Shown: one piece after another, positions 9,165-18,007 of the stretch
Numbering within the stretch: position 1 is the first letter of the stretch
Layout: each line of letters starts with the position of its first letter
Source: Bacteroidota bacterium
GTDB lineage: Bacteria; Bacteroidota; Ignavibacteria; Ignavibacteriales; Ignavibacteriaceae
Direction of reading: 5' to 3'
Assembly: GCA_022564295.1 (NCBI GenBank)
Contig: JADFLR010000012.1
Coordinates: 34,101-98,100 of the forward strand
DNA: 64,000 nucleotides
Made by a program: the position numbers and the translations under genes
Notes under the pieces: generated by a model
What the model saw: the letters and a program-made list of their open reading frames with translations, nothing else
What the model was told of the DNA's origin: nothing
Databases searched by the model: none

Positions 9165-10045
9165 ATTTTAACTAAAACTCCTTTCATGCTGTATGGAAAT
9201 TGAATGTTAAAACCCATAATATTAATCAGTAAATTTCCTTCCGTCTCATATTCTAGTTTACCTGAAAACAGAGACCCGAATAATGATGCCAATGTTTTTG
9301 AGTTACTTAATGTATATCTTATTTTTCCTTTGCTTTCATTGCCTTTGCTGTTAACCATAATAACATCATCTACATTCCCTGTCCCGGCTTCTTTCCCGTT
9401 GATAGAAATCTTTGAAGGATAATTTATTACAGAGAATTCTATTCCGTAAGGATTATTAATATTAAAATCTATCTCAACAATCGATTCTCCGAAACCCATA
9501 CTTTTTAATCCTGCAGAAACAATGGTAATGATTTTATCGCTTTCAGTATCCTGCTTAATCGATTTAGCAATCTGGTCTTTCACTGCTATTATAAATGAAA
9601 GATCAACATCAACGGGAAGAGTGATCAATCCAAGATTAGCATAAGCACTTCCTTGTAATTTTAATTGGAGACTATCTTCATCCGAACTAATTATCTCAAG
9701 CATTTTTTCTGTTCCAAGAACAGCATTAAATTTTACATCACCTGTTTCAAGTGATTTTATTATCCATTTTTCTTTTCTTTCGGCAAAACCAAGAGTATCG
9801 TTTTGATGGATTATATTAACAATTAAATTCTCAATATCAATTTCAAAATTATTTTTATTCTCAGCTAAGATAACAATCGAAACCCACAACGAATCGGAAT
9901 TAAATTTAAGAATTTCGGTTTCCTTAATTTCTTTGAACTCGGGAGCTAAACCTGAAGGAGTGCAAATGAAATTATTTGTTATTAGGAATAAAAGTATTCC
10001 AACAACTATAACAGGTATTAAAAGTTTGATCAGTTTTCCTTTCAT
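9161..10045 (-). CDS. Membrane-anchored LEA14-like (LEA type 2) protein
   Basis: 294 aa. Residues ~7-25 form one membrane segment (LIPVIVVGILLFLITNNFIC). Whether this is an uncleaved anchor or a lipoprotein-like signal ending at C28 is unclear. The rest is beta-rich, with two similar halves (ILAENKNNFEIDIENLIVNI and VEIDFNINNPYGIEFSVI), the pattern of tandem LEA14/WHy domains. Such proteins often sit next to envelope transport systems. It is translationally coupled (4-bp overlap) to the FHA-ABC transporter, so it may be its periplasmic partner. The 125 bp before it carries a small GC-rich inverted repeat (cccg/cggg at 10103-10118) of unknown meaning. Family assignment is moderate. Confidence 0.65.
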   Translation of the reverse strand: MKGKLIKLLIPVIVVGILLFLITNNFICTPSGLAPEFKEIKETEILKFNSDSLWVSIVILAENKNNFEIDIENLIVNIIHQNDTLGFAERKEKWIIKSLETGDVKFNAVLGTEKMLEIISSDEDSLQLKLQGSAYANLGLITLPVDVDLSFIIAVKDQIAKSIKQDTESDKIITIVSAGLKSMGFGESIVEIDFNINNPYGIEFSVINYPSKISINGKEAGTGNVDDVIMVNSKGNESKGKIRYTLSNSKTLASLFGSLFSGKLEYETEGNLLINIMGFNIQFPYSMKGVLVKI

Positions 10046-10170
10046 ATCTTTATTAATCCAATTTCAGCTATTGCTAAGTATGGATGAATGTATGTATGCC
10101 TGCCCGGCGTTTGACGGGTTTGTATGTAAAAAAGTTTGGATACTCATTGATTATTTTTTTAATCATTGTA

Positions 10171-10638
10171 TTAATACGAGTCCATTGCAGCAACAATAAC
10201 AATCAGGAAGAATAACATTCCAAAAACGAATAAAATAAAACCCCAAACAGCCCAGAGTTTTTGAACTTTTTTAAAATGCGCAATACTTATCCAGTGTTTA
10301 TTTTGCCATGCCCATTCATTTCCTTTGGCACCAAGCATAAATATCATAACAAAATTTACAAGCGGAATCCATGTTAAAAAAGCAATCATCGTGTTATTGC
10401 CTATTCCCCATATCCAGGTTAAAAAGAATGCACCCCAATTCCATCCGTACAACTGCGGAGGTAATGCTGCCAGTTTTCCCTGTCCTGAGTTATTCTGAAA
10501 GTTACTGTTTGGAGAAACTAAATCATTTTGGTTCAAACCTGATTGTTCTGATTGCTGTAAAGCTATTAACGGCTTGCCGCAATTATTACAGAATTGTGCG
10601 TCGGCATCATTATTATTTCCGCAATGCGTGCAGTACAT
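10171..10638 (-). CDS. Zinc-ribbon plus membrane domain protein
   Basis: 155 aa. Residues 1-25 are a zinc ribbon with paired cysteines C3/C6 and C17/C20 (MYCTHCG, FCNNCGKP). After a Gln/Asn-rich linker, residues ~68-150 contain about three hydrophobic segments, with GWNWGAFFLTWIWGIGNN and KGNEWAWQNKHW, typical of the small DUF2628-like/zinc-ribbon membrane proteins. The role is unknown. It lies between the M48 protease and the LEA-like gene in the signalling cluster, and another zinc-ribbon protein (the FHA one) begins the same cluster. Confidence 0.7.
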   Translation of the reverse strand: MYCTHCGNNNDADAQFCNNCGKPLIALQQSEQSGLNQNDLVSPNSNFQNNSGQGKLAALPPQLYGWNWGAFFLTWIWGIGNNTMIAFLTWIPLVNFVMIFMLGAKGNEWAWQNKHWISIAHFKKVQKLWAVWGFILFVFGMLFFLIVIVAAMDSY

Positions 10639-10659
10639 ATATTATTCCCTAATAAATTT

Positions 10660-11448
10660 TTAATACAGATTTATTACTCTATCTCTTCTTTCTCTTGCAG
10701 TAGGATGAGAAGAGATAAAATCGTTTAAGGCATCCCGTTGATCTGCGCCATATTCTTTTTCCAGTTTCTCTAATTTTTCGAAGAACGAAACAGCACCGGA
10801 TTTTTTGTACCCAGCTTTAAGCATCAACATCACACCATTTTCATCAGCTTCAAATTCATCATATTTACTGAAAGGCATTGAATACATACCATAAGCTACC
10901 TGGACAATCTCTCCGAAACTCGGATCAAAGGAAGATGCAAGCACAGCGTATTGCACTCGTTTGATACAATGACGCTTTTCGTTATGAGATATTTCATGAG
11001 CAATTACAAATGCTATTTCGTCTTCATCATCCAAAAAATCGAGGATGCCCGTGTTAATGTACATACTACCGCCCGCAATTGCATAAGCATTTACTTCATC
11101 AGTTCGAATAATCTTATAGTTATAGTTTATCCTAGTTCTTTCAACATATTGTAAAAGATTCTTAAATATTTTTTTGATGTTGAATTTCCTTTCACGGGTA
11201 AAGCGAAGGTCTTGTGAAATTTGTTTGTCCAATTCTTCACCAATTGCGTTTTCTTCCTCGTCAGATAGTGCGGTAATTTCTAAAAGAGTTTCATTGAGGA
11301 TGTTTGCAGTTTTTAATAAATCGTTAACAAGATTTCCATCATCCTGCGCAGTAACTGTTGAAGAGAAAGTTAATATAAACAGCATGAGCAATCCGGAAAT
11401 ATGGACAGCAAAAAACTGCTTAAAGTTATTGGTTGTTATTCTGTTCAT
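10660..11448 (-). CDS. M48 family zinc metalloprotease, exported
   Basis: 262 aa. Residues 1-35 are a signal peptide (VHISGLLMLFILTFSSTVTAQ). The catalytic HExxH is HEISH (H151, E152, H155), preceded by the typical AYAIAGGSMYINTGILDFL. The third zinc ligand is in EFEADENG, and the domain ends SSHPTARERRDRVINLY. This is the short periplasmic/lipoprotein BepA/LoiP-like form without transmembrane segments, suggesting a role in envelope protein quality control. Its start overlaps the end of the PP2C gene by 23 bp, which implies translational coupling in the same operon. Confidence 0.9.
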   Translation of the reverse strand: MNRITTNNFKQFFAVHISGLLMLFILTFSSTVTAQDDGNLVNDLLKTANILNETLLEITALSDEEENAIGEELDKQISQDLRFTRERKFNIKKIFKNLLQYVERTRINYNYKIIRTDEVNAYAIAGGSMYINTGILDFLDDEDEIAFVIAHEISHNEKRHCIKRVQYAVLASSFDPSFGEIVQVAYGMYSMPFSKYDEFEADENGVMLMLKAGYKKSGAVSFFEKLEKLEKEYGADQRDALNDFISSHPTARERRDRVINLY

Positions 11449-12460
11449 TATTTGGTGCCTCCACGTTGTTAATTATTAAACTATCTTTATTTACCGAGGA
11501 ATGGTTTACTGAGTCTTTTGTTTTGTTATTAGTTGCAGCATTGATTTCATCATTTCTTTGCAGCCCGTAAGTGGAATCGTTCCCCGTGGTATTAACTTTC
11601 CGTGGCTCCTCTCCAAAACTTATCACTTCAAATTTAATAAGAATTAAAACGATAGCAATAAGTGAAACTAAAAAATTTGGGTATGACAGGGATTTATTAT
11701 TGTTACTCTGTTTTGGAATATTCTCCTTAACATCAACCACTACAATCTGAACAGTAATGTTGTCAGTTCCGCCTCTTTCGTTTGCAAGTTCAACGAGTTT
11801 TCGGGCTGCTTCCTGCGGTGGATTATTTTCTGATAACTGAAATATTTCTTCTTCATCAACGTGAGCAGTTAATCCATCGGAACAAAGGATTAGTTTATCG
11901 TTTACTTGTAATTTTAATGGCTCATAAATTTCCGGCTCCAATTCATCATTTGTTCCAAGAGCTTTTGTAATAACATTTTTCTTTGGATGAATTTTTGCCT
12001 CATCTTCGGTTATTATATTCGAATCAACCATTTGCTGTACAAGCGAGTTGTCCTTTGTTATCTGCCGTATCACTCCGTCTCTTATTTTGTAAATTCTGCT
12101 GTCTCCAAGACTTGTATAAAAAGCTAGCTCATTTTTAACCAAAACCAATACTACTGTCGAACCCATATCAGTAAGTTCAGTTTCTTCTTTTGCTTTGAGA
12201 ATAATTGATGTATTTGCAGCTTCGAGTGATTTATTTATCACTTCAGAAATGTTATAGCGGTCGTTCAGTTTTTCGAAGTAATTACTAATGGTTTCAACAG
12301 CAAGTCTTGATGCAATTTCCCCGCCTTTATGTCCACCCATTCCATCACAAACAAGTAACAGGTTGCCAAAGTTTCCGCTGAAGGAGCCAAAGTAGTCTTC
12401 ATTTATCTCACGTGCTTTACCAACATCGGAGTAATTGCCTATGTTTAATTGTAATTCCAA
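11426..12460 (-). CDS. PP2C-family Ser/Thr phosphatase with C-terminal membrane segment
   Basis: 344 aa. The phosphatase domain (~5-240) has the metal-binding motifs: NEDYFG near the start, CDGMGGHKGGEIAS, LGDSRIYKIRDG, LCSDGLTAHV and GGTDNITVQIVVV. A membrane segment follows (~260-282, FLVSLIAIVLILI) and then an Asn/Lys-rich tail of ~60 residues that would lie outside the cytoplasm. It should remove phosphate from Ser/Thr residues added by the kinase encoded at the end of the same cluster. Gaps of 3 bp upstream and a 23-bp overlap downstream support one transcript. Confidence 0.93.
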   Translation of the reverse strand: MELQLNIGNYSDVGKAREINEDYFGSFSGNFGNLLLVCDGMGGHKGGEIASRLAVETISNYFEKLNDRYNISEVINKSLEAANTSIILKAKEETELTDMGSTVVLVLVKNELAFYTSLGDSRIYKIRDGVIRQITKDNSLVQQMVDSNIITEDEAKIHPKKNVITKALGTNDELEPEIYEPLKLQVNDKLILCSDGLTAHVDEEEIFQLSENNPPQEAARKLVELANERGGTDNITVQIVVVDVKENIPKQSNNNKSLSYPNFLVSLIAIVLILIKFEVISFGEEPRKVNTTGNDSTYGLQRNDEINAATNNKTKDSVNHSSVNKDSLIINNVEAPNNEQNNNQ

Positions 12461-12463
12461 ATT

Positions 12464-13114
12464 TCAAATAATTTTTATGATAAAAGTAACACTTCCAAGT
12501 TTTATTTCGTCGCCGTCTTTAAGTAACGCTCTTTCTTCAATTCGCTTTCCGTTTACAAAAGTACCGTTTGCCGATAGTTCATCCTGCAAAATAAATTTTT
12601 TATCCTTATAAAACAGTAGTGCGTGCTCTTCCGAAATAGTTGAATCGTTTAAAATTATTTTGCAATAATTACTCCTGCCTATTTTTGTTCTTCCCTCATA
12701 CAATTTAAAATCATTTCCGGCGGGGTCAATATCGTAACTAACTAGCCAACCTACTAATTTAATTAAAGAAGAAGAATCTTTAACCGCCTTCTTTTTTTTA
12801 GCAACATTTTCTATTACAGTTTTTTCTGATGAAGCTGGTTGAGTAGTTGGAGATTTTGCATTTGATTGAGGACTCGGAATTTCCGGCTCGGTAATTATTT
12901 TTTCTTGTCTATCTATCACGGTTTTCTTATTGCTGGTTGAGGTTTTTAGCTCTCTTGCTACTTCTGAACCTGGACAGTACGGGCAGTCACTCAAAGATGA
13001 ATCATAATTGTGCCCGTTATTACAGGTTTTAAACTTTTGATTAAGACTGGCGCCACAGTGCTTACAAAACTTTGAACCGGGACTGTTTGTTTTCCCGCAA
13101 GATGAACAATTCAT
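12464..13114 (-). CDS. Zinc-ribbon / FHA domain protein
   Basis: 216 aa, soluble. Two zinc ribbons occupy the N terminus: C3, C6, C17, C20, and then C31, H35, C44, C47. A low-complexity Ser/Thr/Lys linker (~55-118) includes two KTVID/KTVIE segments, which may be phosphorylated threonine sites. The FHA domain is C-terminal (~130-216): IGRSNYCKIIL, STISEEHALL, SANGTFVNGKRIEERALL. FHA domains bind phosphothreonine, so this is a likely reader for the cluster's kinase. It is the first gene of the minus-strand operon, 3 bp from the PP2C gene. Confidence 0.88.
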   Translation of the reverse strand: MNCSSCGKTNSPGSKFCKHCGASLNQKFKTCNNGHNYDSSLSDCPYCPGSEVARELKTSTSNKKTVIDRQEKIITEPEIPSPQSNAKSPTTQPASSEKTVIENVAKKKKAVKDSSSLIKLVGWLVSYDIDPAGNDFKLYEGRTKIGRSNYCKIILNDSTISEEHALLFYKDKKFILQDELSANGTFVNGKRIEERALLKDGDEIKLGSVTFIIKII

Positions 13115-13449
13115 TTTCTCATCACTTTTTTCTTAGGTCTGTTCAATTTTACTACTAAGTTAAGAATAATGTTAATTATTGAAAAGTGTTTTTGAGAATG
13201 TTATTAGTTGTTGTTTGCTAATAGGAGTTGAAATCACTTCTTTGTGAATAGAAATAGCCGAAGATTTTGAAATGAGAAAATATTTAAAACTATTCACTCA
13301 TCCCGGTAAAGAGAGTTATCTGTTAAGTAATTTGGGATGAGCAAATAGTGATGAATTATAGTGGGCACAACTATAATTCAGTCGGGGAAGAAATCCCTGC
13401 TGCTTATTATTTGAGAAGCAGCAGATCATGAAGAATATCCTTTTAATTT
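13115..13449. other. Structured intergenic region with three inverted repeats
   Basis: This gap lies between two minus-strand genes. It holds three perfect inverted repeats in a row: 8 bp (13297-13304 with 13334-13341), 11 bp (13352-13362 with 13370-13380, 7-nt loop) and 9 bp (13397-13405 with 13416-13424, 10-nt loop). None is followed by a T-run on either strand, so they are not ordinary terminators. The gap must also hold the promoter of the FHA/PP2C/kinase operon. It could be a leader RNA, an operator array or a small mobile palindrome cluster. Confidence 0.5.
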
Positions 13450-13716
13450 TTATACAGTGGCTTGCTTGGGAGGATTATGCACTATTTTTCTAATCGTATC
13501 GAATTGTAAGTAAGGATACTCGTCTCTTAAAGAATCAATTGCATCTCCGGTTCTTATTTTTTGCGCACGCAGAGCTTTAAACTTCACCCTTATTCTGTAA
13601 TCTCTTACTGCTCTTTCGTGAATTAAGCCCCTGCTGTTTAGCATATCGAAAATATCATCGCTGATAATATCCGATATTGGATTGTTCAGTGTTTTGATAG
13701 CTGCTAATTCACTCAT
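13450..13716 (-). CDS. Small protein of unknown function, possibly DNA-binding
   Basis: 88 aa, soluble and rich in charged residues. Its C-terminal half (RTGDAIDSLRDEYPYLQFDTIRKIVHN) looks like a helix-turn-helix of the kind found in small phage/ICE-type regulators, but I do not recognise a family. It stands alone between the signalling cluster and the two-component system, all on the minus strand, with structured DNA on both sides. A regulator role is a guess. Confidence 0.6.
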   Translation of the reverse strand: MSELAAIKTLNNPISDIISDDIFDMLNSRGLIHERAVRDYRIRVKFKALRAQKIRTGDAIDSLRDEYPYLQFDTIRKIVHNPPKQATV

Positions 13717-13826
13717 TATATTGTCCTTTCATTTTGTAAGGAAGTTTGAATTTAATTCTTTGCTAGATGTAAATTACTTTGCTCTCAATAATACTCTTTG
13801 TTTCTGTGTTAAAACTAATAAATATC

Positions 13827-13857
13827 TGTGCGCACACAACCGCACAAGTATGCGGTT
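13827..13857. repeat. Palindrome and hairpin upstream of the small protein gene
   Basis: A perfect 10-bp palindrome (tgtgcgcaca, 13827-13836) is followed directly by a 7-bp hairpin (aaccgca 13838-13844 / tgcggtt 13851-13857). It sits between the end of the response-regulator gene and the start of the 88-aa gene, with no T-run on the minus strand. It may be an operator or a weak terminator. Confidence 0.4.
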
Positions 13858-13918
13858 TTGATAAAAAGATGCAGTAAAATGATCTAATTTTGAGGTTATT
13901 ATGCAGGTGGAATGTTGG

Positions 13919-14557
13919 TCAGATAATTTTTTTACGAATCGCTTTCGCTACAGCTTCCGAGCGGGAATGTACGTGAAGCTTTTTATAAATATTACGTATG
14001 TGATGACGTACGGTATCAACACTTATAAATAGTTCATTAGCTATTTCCTTATAGTTATTACCATCGGCTAATGAATTTAAAACTTCTTTCTCGCGGGAAC
14101 TTAGATTGTAACCGGAATCATCCTGAAGTGATGCAGCACTTTTTTTAAAGGCATTAATAACTTCCCGCGCAATTCTTGAACTCATGGGAGAACCGCCGTC
14201 GTTTACTTCTTTAATTGCTTCAAGCAGTCTTGATGGGGGTGTTTTCTTCACAAGATAACCGCAAGCGCCGGCGCAAAGCGCATCAAACACCTTATCACTT
14301 TCTTCATAAATAGTTAACATTAAAACATTAAGCCCCGGTATGGTTTCAGTTGCAATCTTCACACCTTCTATTCCGTTCATTCCCGGCAGTGCAATATCCA
14401 TTAATACAACATCGGGGTCAATTTTTTCAAGCTCTGATAAAAAAGATTCACAATCAATGTAATCGCCGATACATTTATAACCAGTTGTTCCATTAATAAG
14501 CGCTGCTAGTCCTTGCCGGATAGTGTGATTGTCTTCTACAATTGCAACGTTTATCAT
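13919..14557 (-). CDS. NarL/FixJ-type response regulator
   Basis: 212 aa. The receiver domain spans ~1-120: acidic pair near E8/D9, phosphate-accepting D54 in VVLMDIALPG, conserved Thr in MLTIYEES, and Lys in YLVKKT. The LuxR-type helix-turn-helix spans ~148-210: LSSREKEVLNSLADGNNYKEIA, ISVDTVRHHIRNIYKKL. It is encoded 10 bp after the Reg_prop histidine kinase on the same strand, so the two form a two-component pair. The targets are not visible. Confidence 0.93.
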   Translation of the reverse strand: MINVAIVEDNHTIRQGLAALINGTTGYKCIGDYIDCESFLSELEKIDPDVVLMDIALPGMNGIEGVKIATETIPGLNVLMLTIYEESDKVFDALCAGACGYLVKKTPPSRLLEAIKEVNDGGSPMSSRIAREVINAFKKSAASLQDDSGYNLSSREKEVLNSLADGNNYKEIANELFISVDTVRHHIRNIYKKLHVHSRSEAVAKAIRKKII

Positions 14558-14567
14558 TGTTATCTTT

Positions 14568-17500
14568 CTATCTGTTCAACAAAGATTTTAATTTATTAAA
14601 TCTGCCAATTTTCCCGATAAAAGTAATTACGGTTCCTGTATTTTGTGATGAATACCATTTCATTCTGCCGCCAATTTTTTTTGCTCTCGATTCCATATTT
14701 CGCAATCCATTTCCATGACTCATGTTTTTTTGATCGAAGCCGCTGCCGTCATCGCTTAAAATCATTTCTATTACATCACCTCTAATATTTGCTTCGAGTA
14801 TTATCTTACTACATTTGCTGTGTTTTATCGAATTATTAATCCCTTCTTTAAATATAAGTAGAAGATTTTGCTTGTAATCCATTGGCAGTTTAATATCATT
14901 GGTTCTATCTATATTCTTTACTTTAAAAGAAATCCCGACGGAATTCAAAAAATCATTATACGAATCTTTAAGCTTTATTATTAAATCGTAAAGTGAATCT
15001 CTTTCAGGATTAACAACAAAAACAATATCACTCATCGTATCAATAAGCTGCCTTGCAATTTCACTAATGTTTTTCAGTTCTTTAGGTTTACCCGCACCGT
15101 TCGATTTTTGTACTGCAACCTCACTTAAAATTGAAATCTCCGTTAAACTTGCTCCAACGTTATCATGCAAATCAGCAGCAAGTTTTGTTTTTAGTTTTTC
15201 TATTGCTAGTTGATGTTTTATTCTGTTTGTACTGAGATAATAAAGTATCGTTCCTAAAAGTAACGCCATTAATGTAGTAAACCACCATGTTAACCAAAAA
15301 GGAGGAGTGATCGTTAGTTTAATTGATGTTCCGCTTTTATTCCATAAGCCTTCTGAGTTTGTACCGGTAACATGAAAAATATATTCTCCGGCAGAAAGGT
15401 TAATGTAGTTAGCTACTCTATGTTCTGCATCAACATATTTCCATTTATCATCAAGTCCTTCCAACATAAATGCATATTGGTTATTTTTTGGGTTAGAGAA
15501 ATCTAGTGCAGAAAACTCAAATGAGATAAAGTTTTCATCGTACGATAAAATAATCTCGATTGCTTCGCCTTTTAGTTGGCTGGTTAGTACATTTATCGCT
15601 GTAATTACAATTGGAGGTACAAACATATTTGTACTTATACTGTCGGGATAAAAATAATTTAATCCGTTTATACCACCGAAGAACATTTGTCCATCCTTGC
15701 TTTTAAAATAAGAGCCGCCGTTAAACTCTAAACTTTGCAAACCATCTTCAATATCGAAATGAGTAAATTTTTCGTTTAGAAGATCAAATTTAAAAATTCC
15801 GTTGTTGGTACTCAGCCACAGGTTATTAGAATTATCTTCAAGAATACCATAAACAACACTACTCATTAAACCGTGTTTTTGAGAGTAACTTGTAAATTTT
15901 TTGGTTTCCCGATTAAATTTATTTAAACCTCCGCCTGATGTACCAATCCACATTGTTTTTTTCGAATCTTCATAAATTACTAAAACTTTATCATCACTTA
16001 ATGTATTAGGATTTATCGGATCATTTTTATAATTGATAAAACTTTCCTCTGCCATATTCATTTTGTTTAAGCCGCCGCCATAGGTACCTATCCAAAGTTC
16101 ACCATTGCTATCCTTAAAAATATCATATATTCTGTTATCGGAAATAGAATTTATTATGGAAGGATCATTTTTATAAACAGTAACTTCAGGAGCACTTACA
16201 TTAGAATTTATTTCGAATGAAAGTTTATTCAACCCTCCGCCGAATACCGCAACCCATATCACAGAATCCGATTCAATAAAAATATCCTGAATTTGATTAC
16301 CTGAAATAGAATTTGGGTTTTCAGGATTGTTAAAATAACGTGTAAATTTTGCGGTGCCGGGATTAAATTTATTAATACCTCCGTTGTATGTCCCGATCCA
16401 TAAATTCCCGAAATGGTCTTTTCTTATCACTCTAACGTGATCGTCACTTAAACTGTTAGAATTTTCCTGATCACGCATATAAGCTTTAAAACTATCGCTT
16501 CTTAAATTGTATAGATTTATACCGCCGCGGTAAGTTCCTATCCACAGTCTTTCTTTTTCATCTTTTAGGATTGACCAAACCACCTTGTCATTTAAACTAT
16601 TAGGATTACCGGGCTGCTTAGTTATTATATTAAACTTTGATCTGTTCTCCTTTACTTTTGTTACTCCTTCTCCAAGATGCGAACCAACCCATAATATTCC
16701 CGATCTATCTACAGCAAGTGAAAGTATATCATTATCGGGAAGCGTTTGGGGATCAAAAGGATCATTTGAAAAGTGAATAAAATTTTCAGTGTTCTTTTCG
16801 AAACGATCAAGTCCGCCCCCGAATGTGCCTATCCATAAGTATCCTAAGTTATCCTGTACTACGTCCATAACTGTGTTATTACAAAGGCTGTTAGTAGTAG
16901 TAGTAATATTTTTGTATGTGATGAATTTTGCTTCTTCGCTTGCTATCTTTTGCTGCTTACTGTCAAATCGGTTCAGACCGCCGTCAAAAGTTCCAACCCA
17001 AAGAGTTTTTTCATCGTCTTCAAAAAGAGATATTATTCTATTATCACTAAGCGAAGTTTGTCTTCCCGGAGAGTATTGATAATTTGTAAACGAAAACATT
17101 TCTTCGTTTGGGTTGTAATTAACTATCAGTTTATTTAATCCACCACCGAAAGTTCCAATCCAGATTATTCCATTTCTATCGACTAAAATTTTTGTGGTTC
17201 GGTTGGAACTTACGCTGCTAATATTGCCCTGGGCATGATAAATATGTTCAGCATTCATGTTTTTCAAATCGAATCTCAATATGCCGTTGCCCCAGGTAGT
17301 TATCCATAAATAACCGTGTTGATCTTCAGCAATAGAAGTAATTGAAATGTTCATGTTTCTAGAAAAAGCAAGAGGATACTCGTAGTAACCACCGGGAGGA
17401 GTAAGTTCTGTTTCCAAATAATCCTTGATAAAATAACGATCGAAAGTTTCGGTGTTACGATTGAACTTATTAAGATAACCATTTACAGTTCCAACCCATA

Positions 17501-17783
17501 TTTGATTTTTACTGTCTTCAAAAATGCAGGTTATAACATTATCGGAAATTGTTGTAGAATCGTTCGGGTTATTTGAATAAATAGTAAAATCATAACCATC
17601 GTACTTATTTAGTCCATCAATTGTTCCAAACCACATATATCCACGGCTATCCTGAAGTGTAGCAAATACAGAGCTTTGCGAAAGCCCGTCATCAACGGTG
17701 AGTTGCTGAAATATATATTCCTGGGCAGGTGTTACATATGTTAACGCTATTATTAATAACAGTGCTTTTAATAAATGCATCAT
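14568..17783 (-). CDS. Reg_prop / Y_Y_Y sensor histidine kinase (HisKA_3 type)
   Basis: 1071 aa. Residues 1-20 are a signal peptide (ends TPAQ). Residues ~25-690 are a periplasmic double beta-propeller made of Reg_prop repeats (LWIGTFGGGLNRF, VWVGTVNGYLNKF and others). Residues ~730-820 are a Y_Y_Y domain (YAFMLEGLDDKW, NLSAGEYIFHV). One membrane segment (~829-851) leads to a short linker and a HisKA_3 domain with phospho-acceptor H873 in AADLHDNVGASL. The HATPase domain follows, with N-box EGINNSIKHS, DDGSGFD and GNGLRNMESRAKKIGG. This is the non-hybrid, NarX-like version of Bacteroidetes propeller sensors, which often sense glycans, and it pairs with the NarL regulator just downstream. Confidence 0.93.
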   Translation of the reverse strand: MMHLLKALLLIIALTYVTPAQEYIFQQLTVDDGLSQSSVFATLQDSRGYMWFGTIDGLNKYDGYDFTIYSNNPNDSTTISDNVITCIFEDSKNQIWVGTVNGYLNKFNRNTETFDRYFIKDYLETELTPPGGYYEYPLAFSRNMNISITSIAEDQHGYLWITTWGNGILRFDLKNMNAEHIYHAQGNISSVSSNRTTKILVDRNGIIWIGTFGGGLNKLIVNYNPNEEMFSFTNYQYSPGRQTSLSDNRIISLFEDDEKTLWVGTFDGGLNRFDSKQQKIASEEAKFITYKNITTTTNSLCNNTVMDVVQDNLGYLWIGTFGGGLDRFEKNTENFIHFSNDPFDPQTLPDNDILSLAVDRSGILWVGSHLGEGVTKVKENRSKFNIITKQPGNPNSLNDKVVWSILKDEKERLWIGTYRGGINLYNLRSDSFKAYMRDQENSNSLSDDHVRVIRKDHFGNLWIGTYNGGINKFNPGTAKFTRYFNNPENPNSISGNQIQDIFIESDSVIWVAVFGGGLNKLSFEINSNVSAPEVTVYKNDPSIINSISDNRIYDIFKDSNGELWIGTYGGGLNKMNMAEESFINYKNDPINPNTLSDDKVLVIYEDSKKTMWIGTSGGGLNKFNRETKKFTSYSQKHGLMSSVVYGILEDNSNNLWLSTNNGIFKFDLLNEKFTHFDIEDGLQSLEFNGGSYFKSKDGQMFFGGINGLNYFYPDSISTNMFVPPIVITAINVLTSQLKGEAIEIILSYDENFISFEFSALDFSNPKNNQYAFMLEGLDDKWKYVDAEHRVANYINLSAGEYIFHVTGTNSEGLWNKSGTSIKLTITPPFWLTWWFTTLMALLLGTILYYLSTNRIKHQLAIEKLKTKLAADLHDNVGASLTEISILSEVAVQKSNGAGKPKELKNISEIARQLIDTMSDIVFVVNPERDSLYDLIIKLKDSYNDFLNSVGISFKVKNIDRTNDIKLPMDYKQNLLLIFKEGINNSIKHSKCSKIILEANIRGDVIEMILSDDGSGFDQKNMSHGNGLRNMESRAKKIGGRMKWYSSQNTGTVITFIGKIGRFNKLKSLLNR

Positions 17784-18007
17784 AATTAAGATTGTGTTTT
17801 GTGCCAGAACCGCGCTAAATAATTAAGTTATTCATTTACAAAATTATTATACGATAAAATAAAGTTTTAATCCACACTATATAATTATCATCAGGAAAGA
17901 CAAATGATCCTTGCCGAACATGATGCAATCGGAAATTTAGGAAGTTGGAGAGATTACGATTCAATCAATCACCGATTCCAATTTTTTTTAATTGTAATCC
18001 CGATGGC

